Assembly: GCA_902773445.1 (NCBI GenBank)
Contig: CACYEU010000011.1
Location: 1-6,496, forward strand
Direction: 5' to 3'
DNA length: 6,496 nt
Source of the DNA: an uncultured Lachnospiraceae bacterium
GTDB taxonomy: Bacteria > Bacillota > Clostridia > Lachnospirales > Lachnospiraceae
Positions 1 through 5,548 of the stretch are shown one piece after another. Below the pieces are notes generated by a model. The model searched no databases. It saw only the letters and a list, made by a program, of their open reading frames with translations, and was not told the origin of the DNA. Position 1 is the stretch's first letter. Every line of letters begins with the position of its first letter. Made by a program: the position numbers and the translations under genes.

Positions 1-662
1 ACCATCCCGAGGTCGAAGTTGTACAGATCCAGTTCAACTATCTCGACTATGATGACTCGAATGTCCAGAGCGGAGCGGTCTACGATGTCTGCCGCAAGTA
101 CGGCAAGCCGGTCTTCGTTATGGAGCCGGTCAAAGGCGGACTTCTCGCAAACCTTCCCGAGCCGGCTGCTGAAGCATTCAATGAATACACCGGCGGTGAG
201 GACAGCGCGGCATCGGCGGCGAGCTACGCGATGCGCTATGCAGTCAATTTCGACGGCATCGCCTGTGTGCTCTCCGGAATGAGCAGTCTCGAGCAGATGA
301 AAGACAATGTCAAAACAATGCTTGACCCGGCACCGCTCGACGACCGCGAGAAGGAAATGGTGCAGCGAATCGCCGACGCGATCCATACGATCAAACTGAT
401 CGACTGTACAAACTGCCGCTACTGCGTCGCGGGCTGCCCGATGGAGATCCTGATTCCCGATATTTTCAACTGCAAAAATACACACGAACAGACACACAAC
501 TGGAATCCGATCTTCTACTATCAGACCGTTGTGACAAAGCACGGCGGCAAGGCTTCCGACTGCATCGAATGCGGTATGTGCGAGGAAACATGCCCGCAGC
601 ACTTGCCGATCCGGGAGCTGCTCAAACAGATCGCCGAAGAGTTCGAGAAAAAAGAGGCATAG
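1..662 (+). CDS. Aldo/keto reductase with C-terminal 4Fe-4S ferredoxin domain (3' part; 5' end outside window)
   Basis: The reading frame is open from base 3 to the TAG at 660-662 (219 residues visible). The first residues include VQIQFNYLDYDDSNVQ and, after them, VFVMEPVKGGLL, which are the late beta-strands of an aldo/keto reductase TIM barrel, so the NADPH-binding and catalytic Asp/Tyr/Lys/His region lies upstream. The C-terminal part carries two CxxCxxCxxxCP motifs, with cysteine codons at 405, 414, 423 and 435 and at 561, 570, 579 and 591. These would ligate two 4Fe-4S clusters. Such ferredoxin-tailed reductases are common in anaerobic Bacillota and are thought to pass electrons between NAD(P)H or ferredoxin and a carbonyl substrate; the substrate cannot be read from sequence. 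The Met at 120 is internal to the barrel and is not the start. The gene ends just before a strong terminator. Confidence 0.93.
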   Translation, partial: HPEVEVVQIQFNYLDYDDSNVQSGAVYDVCRKYGKPVFVMEPVKGGLLANLPEPAAEAFNEYTGGEDSAASAASYAMRYAVNFDGIACVLSGMSSLEQMKDNVKTMLDPAPLDDREKEMVQRIADAIHTIKLIDCTNCRYCVAGCPMEILIPDIFNCKNTHEQTHNWNPIFYYQTVVTKHGGKASDCIECGMCEETCPQHLPIRELLKQIAEEFEKKEA

Positions 663-687
663 AGATCGAAAGATTCAAGAACACAAC

Positions 688-721
688 AAGAGCTGGCCGA
701 AAGGTCAGCTCTTCTGTATTT
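688..721 (+). terminator. Rho-independent terminator of the aldo/keto reductase gene
   Basis: An 11-bp stem with one G-T wobble pairs 688-698 (AAGAGCTGGCC) with 703-713 (GGTCAGCTCTT) around a GAAA tetraloop and is followed by the T-rich TCTGTATTT. It starts 25 bp after the stop codon. A partial second copy of the right arm (AGTCAGCTCTTT, 731-742) lies just downstream. Confidence 0.8.
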
Positions 722-823
722 ACCCGGGAAGTCAGCTCTTTAGCATTCGACTGAAAGGCCGACTCTCTGATCATGGTATTGCCGGTTCATGAATTTGGGT
801 TTAATCTGTGCCAATTGCGTTGG

Positions 824-1085
824 ATTGGAGACAAATTTTCGTTTTTTAGCATTTATGAACCAATCCGGTACTGTTTTTCTTTCGTTTCGGGACCGGAATG
901 GAGACAAATCAGAAAAATGTGATTAATATGAACCAATAAAAAGGCGATTGTCGGCTGAAATGAGAGTAAAAATGGAGACAAACAGGTCACTTTTTCTGTT
1001 TTTGTCTCCAATTTCTGGCAAAAAGCATCTACCAAAGACAGTTTATTGGTTCAGATCAGTAAGAAAAGTCAATTTTGTCTCCAAT
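824..1085. repeat. Dyad-symmetric array of alternating short inverted motifs (period about 73 bp, half-period about 37 bp)
   Basis: Eight motif copies occur in strict spacing. Arm type A (ATTGGAGACAAA or AATGGAGACAAA) starts at 824, 897 and 971 on the + strand and appears reversed at 1001-1012 and 1074-1085. Arm type B (ATTGGTTCA) appears reversed at 856-864 and 929-937 and forward at 1045-1053. The order is A> B< A> B< A> A< B> A<. Three units are exactly 41 bp, A-N20-B (824-864, 897-937, and 1045-1085 reversed). The centre (971-1012) is a palindrome of two A arms around 18 bp. The stretch 897-1085 is therefore symmetric, A-B-A facing A-B-A. Inter-unit gaps are 32, 33 and 32 bp and differ in sequence. 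Possible identities are a fold-back or MITE-like element, a dispersed genomic repeat, or a multi-site protein-binding array; the sequence does not decide between them. Confidence 0.75.
860..901. repeat. Hairpin formed across the first inter-unit gap of the array
   Basis: CCAATCCGGT (860-869) and ACCGGAATGG (892-901) are inverted copies with one mismatch, separated by 22 T-rich bases. The gap between array units 1 and 2 is thus closed by a GC-rich stem (CCGGT/ACCGG) in addition to the CCAAT/AATGG ends. The other two gaps lack this internal stem. Confidence 0.6.
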
Positions 1086-1106
1086 TCTCATGGATTAGCT
1101 CATGCA

Positions 1107-1144
1107 CAGACGCTTATATAGCATTGAACCATTCAATTCGTCTG
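1107..1144. repeat. Nested inverted repeat at the 3' end of the patB-like gene
   Basis: CAGACG (1107-1112) pairs with CGTCTG (1139-1144). Inside it, ATTGAA (1123-1128) pairs with TTCAAT (1132-1137) around CCA. It sits immediately beyond the stop codon of the minus-strand C-S lyase, so it could end or stabilise that transcript. No T-tract follows on the minus strand, so it is not a canonical terminator. It also contains the 15-bp sequence that is repeated at 3183-3197. Confidence 0.5.
1119..1133 (+). repeat. 15-bp direct repeat, copy 1 (3' side of the xdhC-patB operon)
   Basis: TAGCATTGAACCATT is identical to 3183-3197 and in the same orientation; the two copies bracket the operon. A related stretch, TAGCATTTATGAACCAAT, lies at 847-864 inside the array, which suggests that all three belong to one repeat family. 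Confidence 0.6.
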
Positions 1145-1145
1145 C

Positions 1146-2303
1146 TTATTTCACGAGGCGTTCAATCAGCCTCCCGGCGGCTTCTTCGATATTCTCTCGC
1201 GAGGTTGCGAGGTTGATGCGGATAAATGTCGACGGGGTATTATTTTCGAACCATTCACCGAAGTCGACTGCCAGCCGGCAGTCGTGCTGCACAACATCGA
1301 CGATCTCATCGGCCGGAACATAGGCACCGAGATCGATCCAACATAGGTAGGTGCCCTCCAGATCAATGACCCGCGTTTTCGGCAGATGTGCCGCCAACTC
1401 GTTTTTTAACCAGAGGTAGTTTCCGTATATGACGGCGCGGACTTCCTCAAGCCAGTCTTTTCCGTCACGCCAGGCGGCCTCGGAGGCAATATAGCCGAGC
1501 GAATTTCCCGAACCGACGGACAGCCCTTTGACAAATGCATCCCATCGGGCGCGGATCGTCTGATCAGGGATGACGATGATCGAATTCTGCAGACCCGCAA
1601 TGTTAAATGTCTTCGATGCGGAAGTCAGCATGATGACTTTATCCCGGTCATCTGTCAGACTTAAGAGCGGAATGTGCTTTGCACCGCCGAAGATCAGGTC
1701 GTGGTGGATCTCGTCGGAAAGGATCATCACATCGTGACGGCGGCAGATCTCAAGCAGGGTCTGCAGTTCGTCCCGGTGCCATACGCGGCTGACAGGATTG
1801 TGTGGTGAGCACAGGATCAGGAGTCTGACATCTTCCTCAGCGATCTGGTTTTCGAGGTCATCGAAATCGATCCGATAGCCGGCAGCCGTATCGAGCAATT
1901 CAGAGCATACCAGCTTGCGGTCGTTATTAGTCACGGCTGTTTTGAACGGATAGTAGACCGGTGTCATGATCGCGACCGCGTCGCCCGGGTCGGTCAGCAG
2001 CTGGACCAGCCAATTGACCCCCGCCACGACACCCGGCGCAAACCGGATCTGATCCCGGTCGACTGTCAGGCCGTGCTCAGCGGTCTCCCACGCGATAAAC
2101 GCTTCATAGTACGATTCAGGCACACGGTAATAGCCGGGGATCCCGCGCGCAAAATAATCGTTGATCGCGCCGGTTATGCAGCCGGCGAGTTCAAAATCCA
2201 TGTCGGCGACCCACAGAGGCAGCAGACCTTCCTCCCCGAAAGTATCGTAGAGACCGTCCCATTTGAAACAGTCGGTATTTTGTCTGTCGATATATTTGAT
2301 CAT
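1146..2303 (-). CDS. patB: MalY/PatB-type PLP-dependent C-S lyase (cystathionine beta-lyase-like aminotransferase fold)
   Basis: This 385-residue protein is a fold-type I PLP enzyme of the MalY/PatB class, which cleave cystathionine or cysteine conjugates to pyruvate, ammonia and a thiol or sulfide in the cytoplasm. The N-terminus (IDRQNTDCFKWDG, then LPLWVADMDF at 28-37) is the class signature. Further on are TPVYYPF (114-120), CSPHNP with Asn169, SDEIHHDL with Asp197 to contact the pyridine nitrogen, SASKTFNIAGLQNS with Lys231 as the Schiff-base lysine, and Arg362 in FIRINL for the substrate carboxylate. Length is normal. The start at 2303 is chosen because GGAG lies 6 bp upstream and MIKYIDRQNT matches where family members begin; a GTG at 2333 would add ten unlikely residues. 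It follows the xdhC-like gene by 31 bp and is probably cotranscribed. HNPVSRVW has Ser where Gly is usual. MalY/PatB proteins sometimes also act as regulators, which cannot be judged here. Confidence 0.93.
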   Translation of the reverse strand: MIKYIDRQNTDCFKWDGLYDTFGEEGLLPLWVADMDFELAGCITGAINDYFARGIPGYYRVPESYYEAFIAWETAEHGLTVDRDQIRFAPGVVAGVNWLVQLLTDPGDAVAIMTPVYYPFKTAVTNNDRKLVCSELLDTAAGYRIDFDDLENQIAEEDVRLLILCSPHNPVSRVWHRDELQTLLEICRRHDVMILSDEIHHDLIFGGAKHIPLLSLTDDRDKVIMLTSASKTFNIAGLQNSIIVIPDQTIRARWDAFVKGLSVGSGNSLGYIASEAAWRDGKDWLEEVRAVIYGNYLWLKNELAAHLPKTRVIDLEGTYLCWIDLGAYVPADEIVDVVQHDCRLAVDFGEWFENNTPSTFIRINLATSRENIEEAAGRLIERLVK

Positions 2304-2334
2304 AGTTTTCTCCGGGATAATGCGGAGCGTCACT

Positions 2335-3156
2335 TCATCCTTCCGGGAACATTTCCGCGCGCTTTAAGTCGCGCATCGGCTGTGCGGTTCCGCCGTTTTT
2401 GACCATCATCATTTCAGCGACGATGCTGATCGCCATCTCGTTGAGCGACTCTCCGCCGATATCAAGGCCGACCGGAGCGTAGACCTGCTTCAGCTGTTCA
2501 TCGGTATAGCCTTTTTTGCGCAGCGCGTTGAAGATCGGGATAAATTTATGCTTGGCGCCGATCATACCGATATAAGCCGCGTCCTGCTCAAGCGCGGCTG
2601 CGAGTGCTTCGCCGTCAGTCGCATGGGATGAGGTGCAGACCAGATAAAAGCTTCCGGGGACCGGCTCAAATGAAGACAGGTCGGAGAAATCCGGTATCTG
2701 CCAGACTTCGGCGGCATCCTTCAGATATTCTTCGTAATCAGTCGCGTCGCGCGTATCGATCACACTGACAAAGAAGCCTGCCTGTACGGCCAGCGGAACG
2801 ACCGCCTGAGCGACATGGCCGGATCCCAACAGGTACAGATGCGCGGCGCTGCCGCCCGGCTCGATGAAGATATCCATCGTCTTGACGCAGTCCGGTTCGA
2901 GATCAGCTTCCTTGATGACCTGTGGTGAGTACCGCTTGAACAGGGTCTGTCCCGTGCGCATGCAGGTGAGCGCATCTTCGATCACGAGTTTCTCGGCGAG
3001 CCCGCCGCCGACGGTCCCCTCGGTCGATCCATCTGCGTAAATCAGCATCTTGACGCCGGGTGAGCGCGGCGTGCAGCCGACTGTATTGACGATCGTCGCT
3101 ACGGCATAGAGATTGCCGTTTTGTTCAGCTTTGATAATGGATTCATAGATACTCAT
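2335..3156 (-). CDS. xdhC: XdhC/CoxI family protein (molybdenum hydroxylase maturation factor-like)
   Basis: The 273-residue product has the two expected parts. The N-terminal XdhC/CoxI domain carries VNTVGCTPRSPGVKMLI (24-40) and the GTVGGGLAEK motif (47-56). A C-terminal Rossmann domain begins at YLLGSGHVAQAV (108-119), followed by SVIDTR (131-136), TSSHATDGEAL (175-185), YIGMIGAKHK (195-204) and APVGLDIGGESLNEMA (227-242). XdhC proteins bind molybdenum cofactor and help to sulfurate and insert it into xanthine dehydrogenase-type enzymes. The start at 3156 follows AAAGGAGG with 6 bp spacing; an in-frame ATG seven codons upstream has no such site. It is first in a two-gene operon with the C-S lyase. 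No molybdenum hydroxylase or cofactor gene is visible nearby, so the partner is unknown. Family assignment is secure; the exact role is inferred. Confidence 0.92.
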   Translation of the reverse strand: MSIYESIIKAEQNGNLYAVATIVNTVGCTPRSPGVKMLIYADGSTEGTVGGGLAEKLVIEDALTCMRTGQTLFKRYSPQVIKEADLEPDCVKTMDIFIEPGGSAAHLYLLGSGHVAQAVVPLAVQAGFFVSVIDTRDATDYEEYLKDAAEVWQIPDFSDLSSFEPVPGSFYLVCTSSHATDGEALAAALEQDAAYIGMIGAKHKFIPIFNALRKKGYTDEQLKQVYAPVGLDIGGESLNEMAISIVAEMMMVKNGGTAQPMRDLKRAEMFPEG

Positions 3157-3178
3157 GGTAAGCCTCCTTTGCCCCATT

Positions 3179-3207
3179 ATTTTAGCATTGAACCATTATC
3201 CTGTAAA
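3179..3207 (-). promoter_or_regulatory. Predicted sigma-A promoter of the xdhC-patB operon
   Basis: On the minus strand, TTTACA (3207-3202) and TAAAAT (3184-3179) are separated by 17 bp, each one base off consensus. Transcription would begin near 3172 and give a leader of about 16 nt that contains the AAAGGAGG site (3170-3163). The spacer and -10 contain AATGGTTCAATGCTA, the minus-strand reading of the 15-bp repeat. Confidence 0.65.
3183..3197 (+). repeat. 15-bp direct repeat, copy 2 (5' side of the xdhC-patB operon)
   Basis: TAGCATTGAACCATT matches 1119-1133 exactly, in the same orientation, 2,064 bp away. This copy overlaps the spacer and -10 of the predicted operon promoter, so it could be an operator as well as a relic of a dispersed repeat. 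Confidence 0.6.
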
Positions 3208-3228
3208 ATGATCCGCCGGGCACAGCTA

Positions 3229-3258
3229 TAGACATATTTGATTTTTCCATGATATAAT
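3229..3258 (+). promoter_or_regulatory. Predicted sigma-A promoter of the S-component/coaX operon
   Basis: TAGACA (3229-3234) lies 18 bp before a perfect TATAAT (3253-3258). Transcription would begin near 3265, leaving an untranslated leader of about 75 nt before the ATG at 3340. This promoter diverges from the xdhC promoter with no overlap. Confidence 0.7.
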
Positions 3259-3284
3259 ACAGGCGCAGCAAATACTAAACCATA

Positions 3285-3319
3285 TCCCTGCAGGAAAATG
3301 TGAAGAGCATTTTACGGGA
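3285..3319 (+). promoter_or_regulatory. Possible leader hairpin upstream of the ECF S component
   Basis: AAAATG (3295-3300) pairs with CATTTT (3308-3313) around a 7-nt loop. Outside an internal loop, TCCC (3285-3288) can pair with GGGA (3316-3319). The structure ends nine bases before the AGGAGG at 3328-3333, so it does not cover the ribosome binding site. It matches no riboswitch class known to me and could be incidental. Confidence 0.3.
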
Positions 3320-3339
3320 ATGATATTAGGAGGTGCATC

Positions 3340-3975
3340 ATGAAAAACAATTCTTTTGCAACGAAGAAACTCGTTGGTCTTGCCGTGCTGACGGCGCTGG
3401 TAATCATTCTTCAGTTTATCGGAAGCGCAATCAGATTCGGCGTATTCTCAATCTCGCTTGTGTTGATACCGATCGTTGTCGGCGCCGCGCTTTACGGTGT
3501 CGCGGGCGGAGCCTGGCTCGGTTTCGTCTTCGGTGTGATCGTTCTCGCGTCGGGCGACGCGGGTCCGTTCCTCGCGGTCAATGCGCCGGGAACAGTGATC
3601 ACGGTCCTTGTCAAAGGAACGCTGGCCGGATTATTCGCAGGACTCATGTACAATCTGGTACTGAAGCTCGACAAGCCGGACGGTGAGACAGTCAACCGCC
3701 TGCCGGACGGTATTCGCAAGTATGTCGCGGTGATCGTGGCCGCGATCACCTGCCCGATCGTCAACACAGGTATCTTTCTGCTCGGATGCAAGCTGTTCTT
3801 TATGGACACGATCAGAGCATGGGCAGCAGGCGCGGGATTTGAGAATGCGGGAGCCTATATGATCCTCGGCCTGGTAGGAATCAACTTCCTGCTTGAGGTG
3901 GCTGTCAATGTGGTGGCAAGCCCGATCATTCTTCGGATCATCAATATCGGAGCAAGCATGCAGCGCTCCCAGTAA
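3340..3975 (+). CDS. ECF transporter S component, probably pantothenate-specific (PanT-like)
   Basis: The 211-residue product is a very hydrophobic membrane protein with about six predicted transmembrane segments (roughly 11-30, 37-55, 58-75, 86-110, 128-150 and 173-200). Its length and layout fit the substrate-binding S subunits of energy-coupling factor vitamin transporters, which work with a shared EcfA-EcfA'-EcfT module. Helix 1 contains an AxxxA pattern (Ala15, Ala19), the type of small-residue motif S components use to dock on EcfT. GDAGPFLAVNAPGT (72-85) is a conserved-looking loop between helices 3 and 4. Translation starts at an ATG 6 bp after AGGAGG (3328-3333). The stop is 31 bp before coaX, so uptake of pantothenate is the natural reading. 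The substrate is inferred from this neighbour, not from binding residues; no EcfA or EcfT gene lies in the window. Confidence 0.85.
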   Translation: MKNNSFATKKLVGLAVLTALVIILQFIGSAIRFGVFSISLVLIPIVVGAALYGVAGGAWLGFVFGVIVLASGDAGPFLAVNAPGTVITVLVKGTLAGLFAGLMYNLVLKLDKPDGETVNRLPDGIRKYVAVIVAAITCPIVNTGIFLLGCKLFFMDTIRAWAAGAGFENAGAYMILGLVGINFLLEVAVNVVASPIILRIINIGASMQRSQ

Positions 3976-4006
3976 GTCAGTGTGTTGACACAGAGAGGAG
4001 ATTAGG

Positions 4007-4771
4007 ATGATTCTCGCAATTGATCTTGGCAATACCCAGACAAAAGTCGGCGTCTATGACGGCGATAAGCTCATCGTGTCGGAACGTATTTCAACGAAGG
4101 CCGACAAGACCGATACCGAATATGCGATCCAGATCAGCTATGTATTACAGGCGGCCAATGTACCGAAAGGCGCGATCGAAGGCGCTGTGATCTCGAGCGT
4201 TGTCCCGTCGGTCAATCACGATTTTTCGGAGGCTGTCAAAAAGGTGACCGGACATAAGCCGATCATTGTCGGACCCGGCATCAAGACCGGTATGAAGATC
4301 AAGATCGATGACCCGGCTCAGCTCGGCGCGGACATGGTCGTTGCCGCGGTCGGCGCATTGGTAGAGCACGACGGACCGCTGATCATCATTGATATGGGTA
4401 CAGCGACGACGTATTCCTATATCGATGAGCACGGTGATTTTTGCGGCGCAGTCATTATGCCGGGCGTCTACACCAGCATGGATTCACTGATCAGGAAAGC
4501 CGCGCTTCTTCCGAACATCGGCGCGGATGCTCCGAAAAAAGTGATCGGCACCGATACGACAGGATCGATGCAGAGCGGTATGATCTACGGCGAGGCGGTT
4601 CGGATCGACGGTATGATCCGCAAGATCAGGCAGGAAGCAGGCAATGAAGCGAAGGTGATCGCAACCGGAGGTCTTTCAAAGATCATCCTGCCGCACTGCG
4701 AGATCGATATCGCCTATGATGACCAGCTGGTCCTCAAAGGACTCAAAAAGATTTATGACATGAATTGCTAA
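4007..4771 (+). CDS. coaX: Type III pantothenate kinase
   Basis: CoaX phosphorylates pantothenate with ATP, the first step of CoA biosynthesis, in the cytoplasm. The 254-residue protein shows the type III ASKHA-fold motifs in order: AIDLGNTQTKVGVYDG (4-19) with Asp6 in the phosphate loop, AQLGADMVVAAVGA (104-117) with Asp109 as the likely catalytic base, IIIDMGTATTYSYID (126-140), GAVIMPGV (147-154), SMQSGMIYGEAVRIDG (187-202) and VIATGGLS (217-224). Length is typical. GAGAGGAG lies 6 bp before the ATG. It shares an operon with the S component; a small inverted repeat, TGTGT-TG-ACACA (3981-3992), lies between them. Type III enzymes need a monovalent cation and are not inhibited by CoA, so flux may be controlled at uptake or transcription. 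A terminator follows the stop directly. Confidence 0.97.
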   Translation: MILAIDLGNTQTKVGVYDGDKLIVSERISTKADKTDTEYAIQISYVLQAANVPKGAIEGAVISSVVPSVNHDFSEAVKKVTGHKPIIVGPGIKTGMKIKIDDPAQLGADMVVAAVGALVEHDGPLIIIDMGTATTYSYIDEHGDFCGAVIMPGVYTSMDSLIRKAALLPNIGADAPKKVIGTDTTGSMQSGMIYGEAVRIDGMIRKIRQEAGNEAKVIATGGLSKIILPHCEIDIAYDDQLVLKGLKKIYDMNC

Positions 4772-4808
4772 AAAAGAAGGCCGCTGTTGAAGCGGCCTTC
4801 TTTATTGG
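4771..4808. terminator. Bidirectional rho-independent terminator between coaX and the BI-1 gene
   Basis: GAAGGCCGCT (4776-4785) pairs perfectly with AGCGGCCTTC (4791-4800) around GTTGA. A/T pairing extends it on both sides, with A's from 4771 and TTTATT after 4800. Read on the plus strand it ends coaX; read on the minus strand the stem is followed by TTTTTT and would end the BI-1 gene, whose stop codon is at 4826. Confidence 0.88.
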
Positions 4809-4825
4809 TTGAATGAATTTGTCAA

Positions 4826-5494
4826 TCAGTTATTCTTCTTTCCCATGATCGAAAGGATGCGGATGAACAGGTTGACGACATCGACATAGATGTCAGCGGC
4901 CGAGTCGATCGCATTGTCAAGTGTCTTCGGATAGATCTGCGCTTTGGCCCAGTCATATCCGATAAATCCGCAGAAGATCAGCGCGACGATATAGTCGGTG
5001 ATCACCATGCTCGACTTAAAAATCAGTGCCGCGAGCACTTCAATGACGATTGTTGCGATCAAGGCAATAATCAGCGCGCGGCCGATACTTAAGAAGAAAG
5101 CCGGCTTGATCGAGCTGATCAGGATCATGACCAATGTGACCATTGCGGTCATCAGGAATGCGCGCGTGACAGTCTCTCTTGTGAAATAAGAGATATAGTA
5201 AGTTACGAGCAGTCCCATTGCGATCGAGAGTCCGGTAAAGCCGAGAAAACTGACGACCGGGACATCCGACTTATAGATCACGAGCATACAACCGATACTG
5301 CCGGCCAGATAAATGATCAGAACCGCGATCGGCGGGATCATCATGATCTGTGCCATGAAGAAATTGGACATCACGACATTGATCATAATACCCCATAACA
5401 GCACGAGACCGATCACAAGGTTGTATGTATTCTCGTTTAGTTTAAGTCCTTCAAATGACTGCAGTCTTGCTGCTTTAAATGCTTTGTTATCCAT
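4826..5494 (-). CDS. Bax inhibitor-1/YccA (TMBIM, YetJ-like) family membrane protein
   Basis: The 222-residue protein has about seven hydrophobic segments, beginning near residue 24, and the BI-1 C-terminal signature: FCGFIGYDWAKAQIY (174-188), then AADIYVDVVNLFIRIL (199-214). Asp181 and Asp205 are 24 residues apart, the same spacing as the di-aspartyl pair (Asp171/Asp195) of Bacillus subtilis YetJ, a pH-sensitive calcium leak channel. A similar calcium or cation role is plausible but inferred. The start at 5494 has GAAGGGGG eight bp upstream (5510-5503). The gene stands alone on its strand, ends at the bidirectional terminator and diverges from a secreted-type nuclease gene. Its physiological role in bacteria is poorly known. 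Confidence 0.93.
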   Translation of the reverse strand: MDNKAFKAARLQSFEGLKLNENTYNLVIGLVLLWGIMINVVMSNFFMAQIMMIPPIAVLIIYLAGSIGCMLVIYKSDVPVVSFLGFTGLSIAMGLLVTYYISYFTRETVTRAFLMTAMVTLVMILISSIKPAFFLSIGRALIIALIATIVIEVLAALIFKSSMVITDYIVALIFCGFIGYDWAKAQIYPKTLDNAIDSAADIYVDVVNLFIRILSIMGKKNN

Positions 5495-5513
5495 GGTAAA
5501 ATCCCCCTTCCGG

Positions 5514-5542
5514 TTGAATTATAGCACATAATCGCCGATAAT
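5514..5542 (+). promoter_or_regulatory. Predicted promoter of the nuclease gene, possibly giving a leaderless mRNA
   Basis: TTGAAT (5514-5519), a 17-bp spacer and GATAAT (5537-5542) make a plausible sigma-A promoter. The usual initiation distance places the transcript start at about 5547-5551, on or next to the ATG at 5549. This agrees with the absence of a usable Shine-Dalgarno: only GGA, two bases before the ATG, is present. An in-frame TAG at 5522 and the lack of upstream start codons exclude an earlier start. Confidence 0.45.
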
Positions 5543-5546
5543 TGGA
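5518..5546 (-). promoter_or_regulatory. Predicted promoter of the BI-1 gene
   Basis: On the minus strand a perfect TATAAT (5523-5518) lies 18 bp after a weak -35-like TTCCAA. Transcription near 5511 would give a leader of about 17 nt that carries the GAAGGGGG site. The -10 occupies the same bases as the -35 proposed for the divergent nuclease gene. Confidence 0.5.
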
Positions 5547-5548
5547 AT

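Larger units (their letters stand above)
663..1145. other. AT-rich convergent intergenic region with no credible gene
   Basis: These 483 bp separate the 3' ends of two convergent genes. Apart from the terminator at 688-721, they contain the inverted-motif array at 824-1085 and a nested hairpin at 1107-1144. The region is visibly more AT-rich than the genes on either side. Short open frames cross it, but none has a ribosome binding site or a recognisable protein. No promoter would be expected here for the flanking genes, since both end in this region. Confidence 0.8.

Noticed and set aside
120..662. Separate small ferredoxin gene starting at Met 120
   Set aside because: The frame is open upstream to the window edge with clear aldo/keto reductase sequence, so the Met is internal.
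731..767. Second terminator after the aldo/keto reductase
   Set aside because: AGTCAGC and GCCGACT can pair only with a mismatch over a long loop, and no T-tract follows; probably a decayed partial copy of the first hairpin arm.
853..1035. 60-residue minus-strand open frame across the repeat array
   Set aside because: No ribosome binding site, no recognisable domain, and it is built from the repeat arms and AT-rich spacers.
824..1085. CRISPR array
   Set aside because: The conserved blocks are only 9-12 bp, alternate in orientation and invert at the centre; spacing is regular, but no 23-37 bp identical direct repeat exists and no cas gene is visible.
2304..2333. GTG start at 2333 for the C-S lyase
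   Set aside because: The ATG at 2303 has GGAG at proper spacing and matches the family N-terminus; the extra ten residues look like untranslated linker.
3157..3177. Upstream ATG at 3177 for the XdhC-family protein
   Set aside because: The AAAGGAGG site serves the ATG at 3156, and 3177 lies upstream of the predicted transcription start near 3172.
3631..4032. 133-residue minus-strand open frame opposite the S component
   Set aside because: Antisense shadow of a clear membrane protein; no ribosome binding site or domain.
4801..4815. Additional B-type repeat arm (ATTGGTTGAATG) after the coaX terminator
   Set aside because: Only about 10 bp match the array arm, and it is continuous with the terminator tail, so it may be chance.
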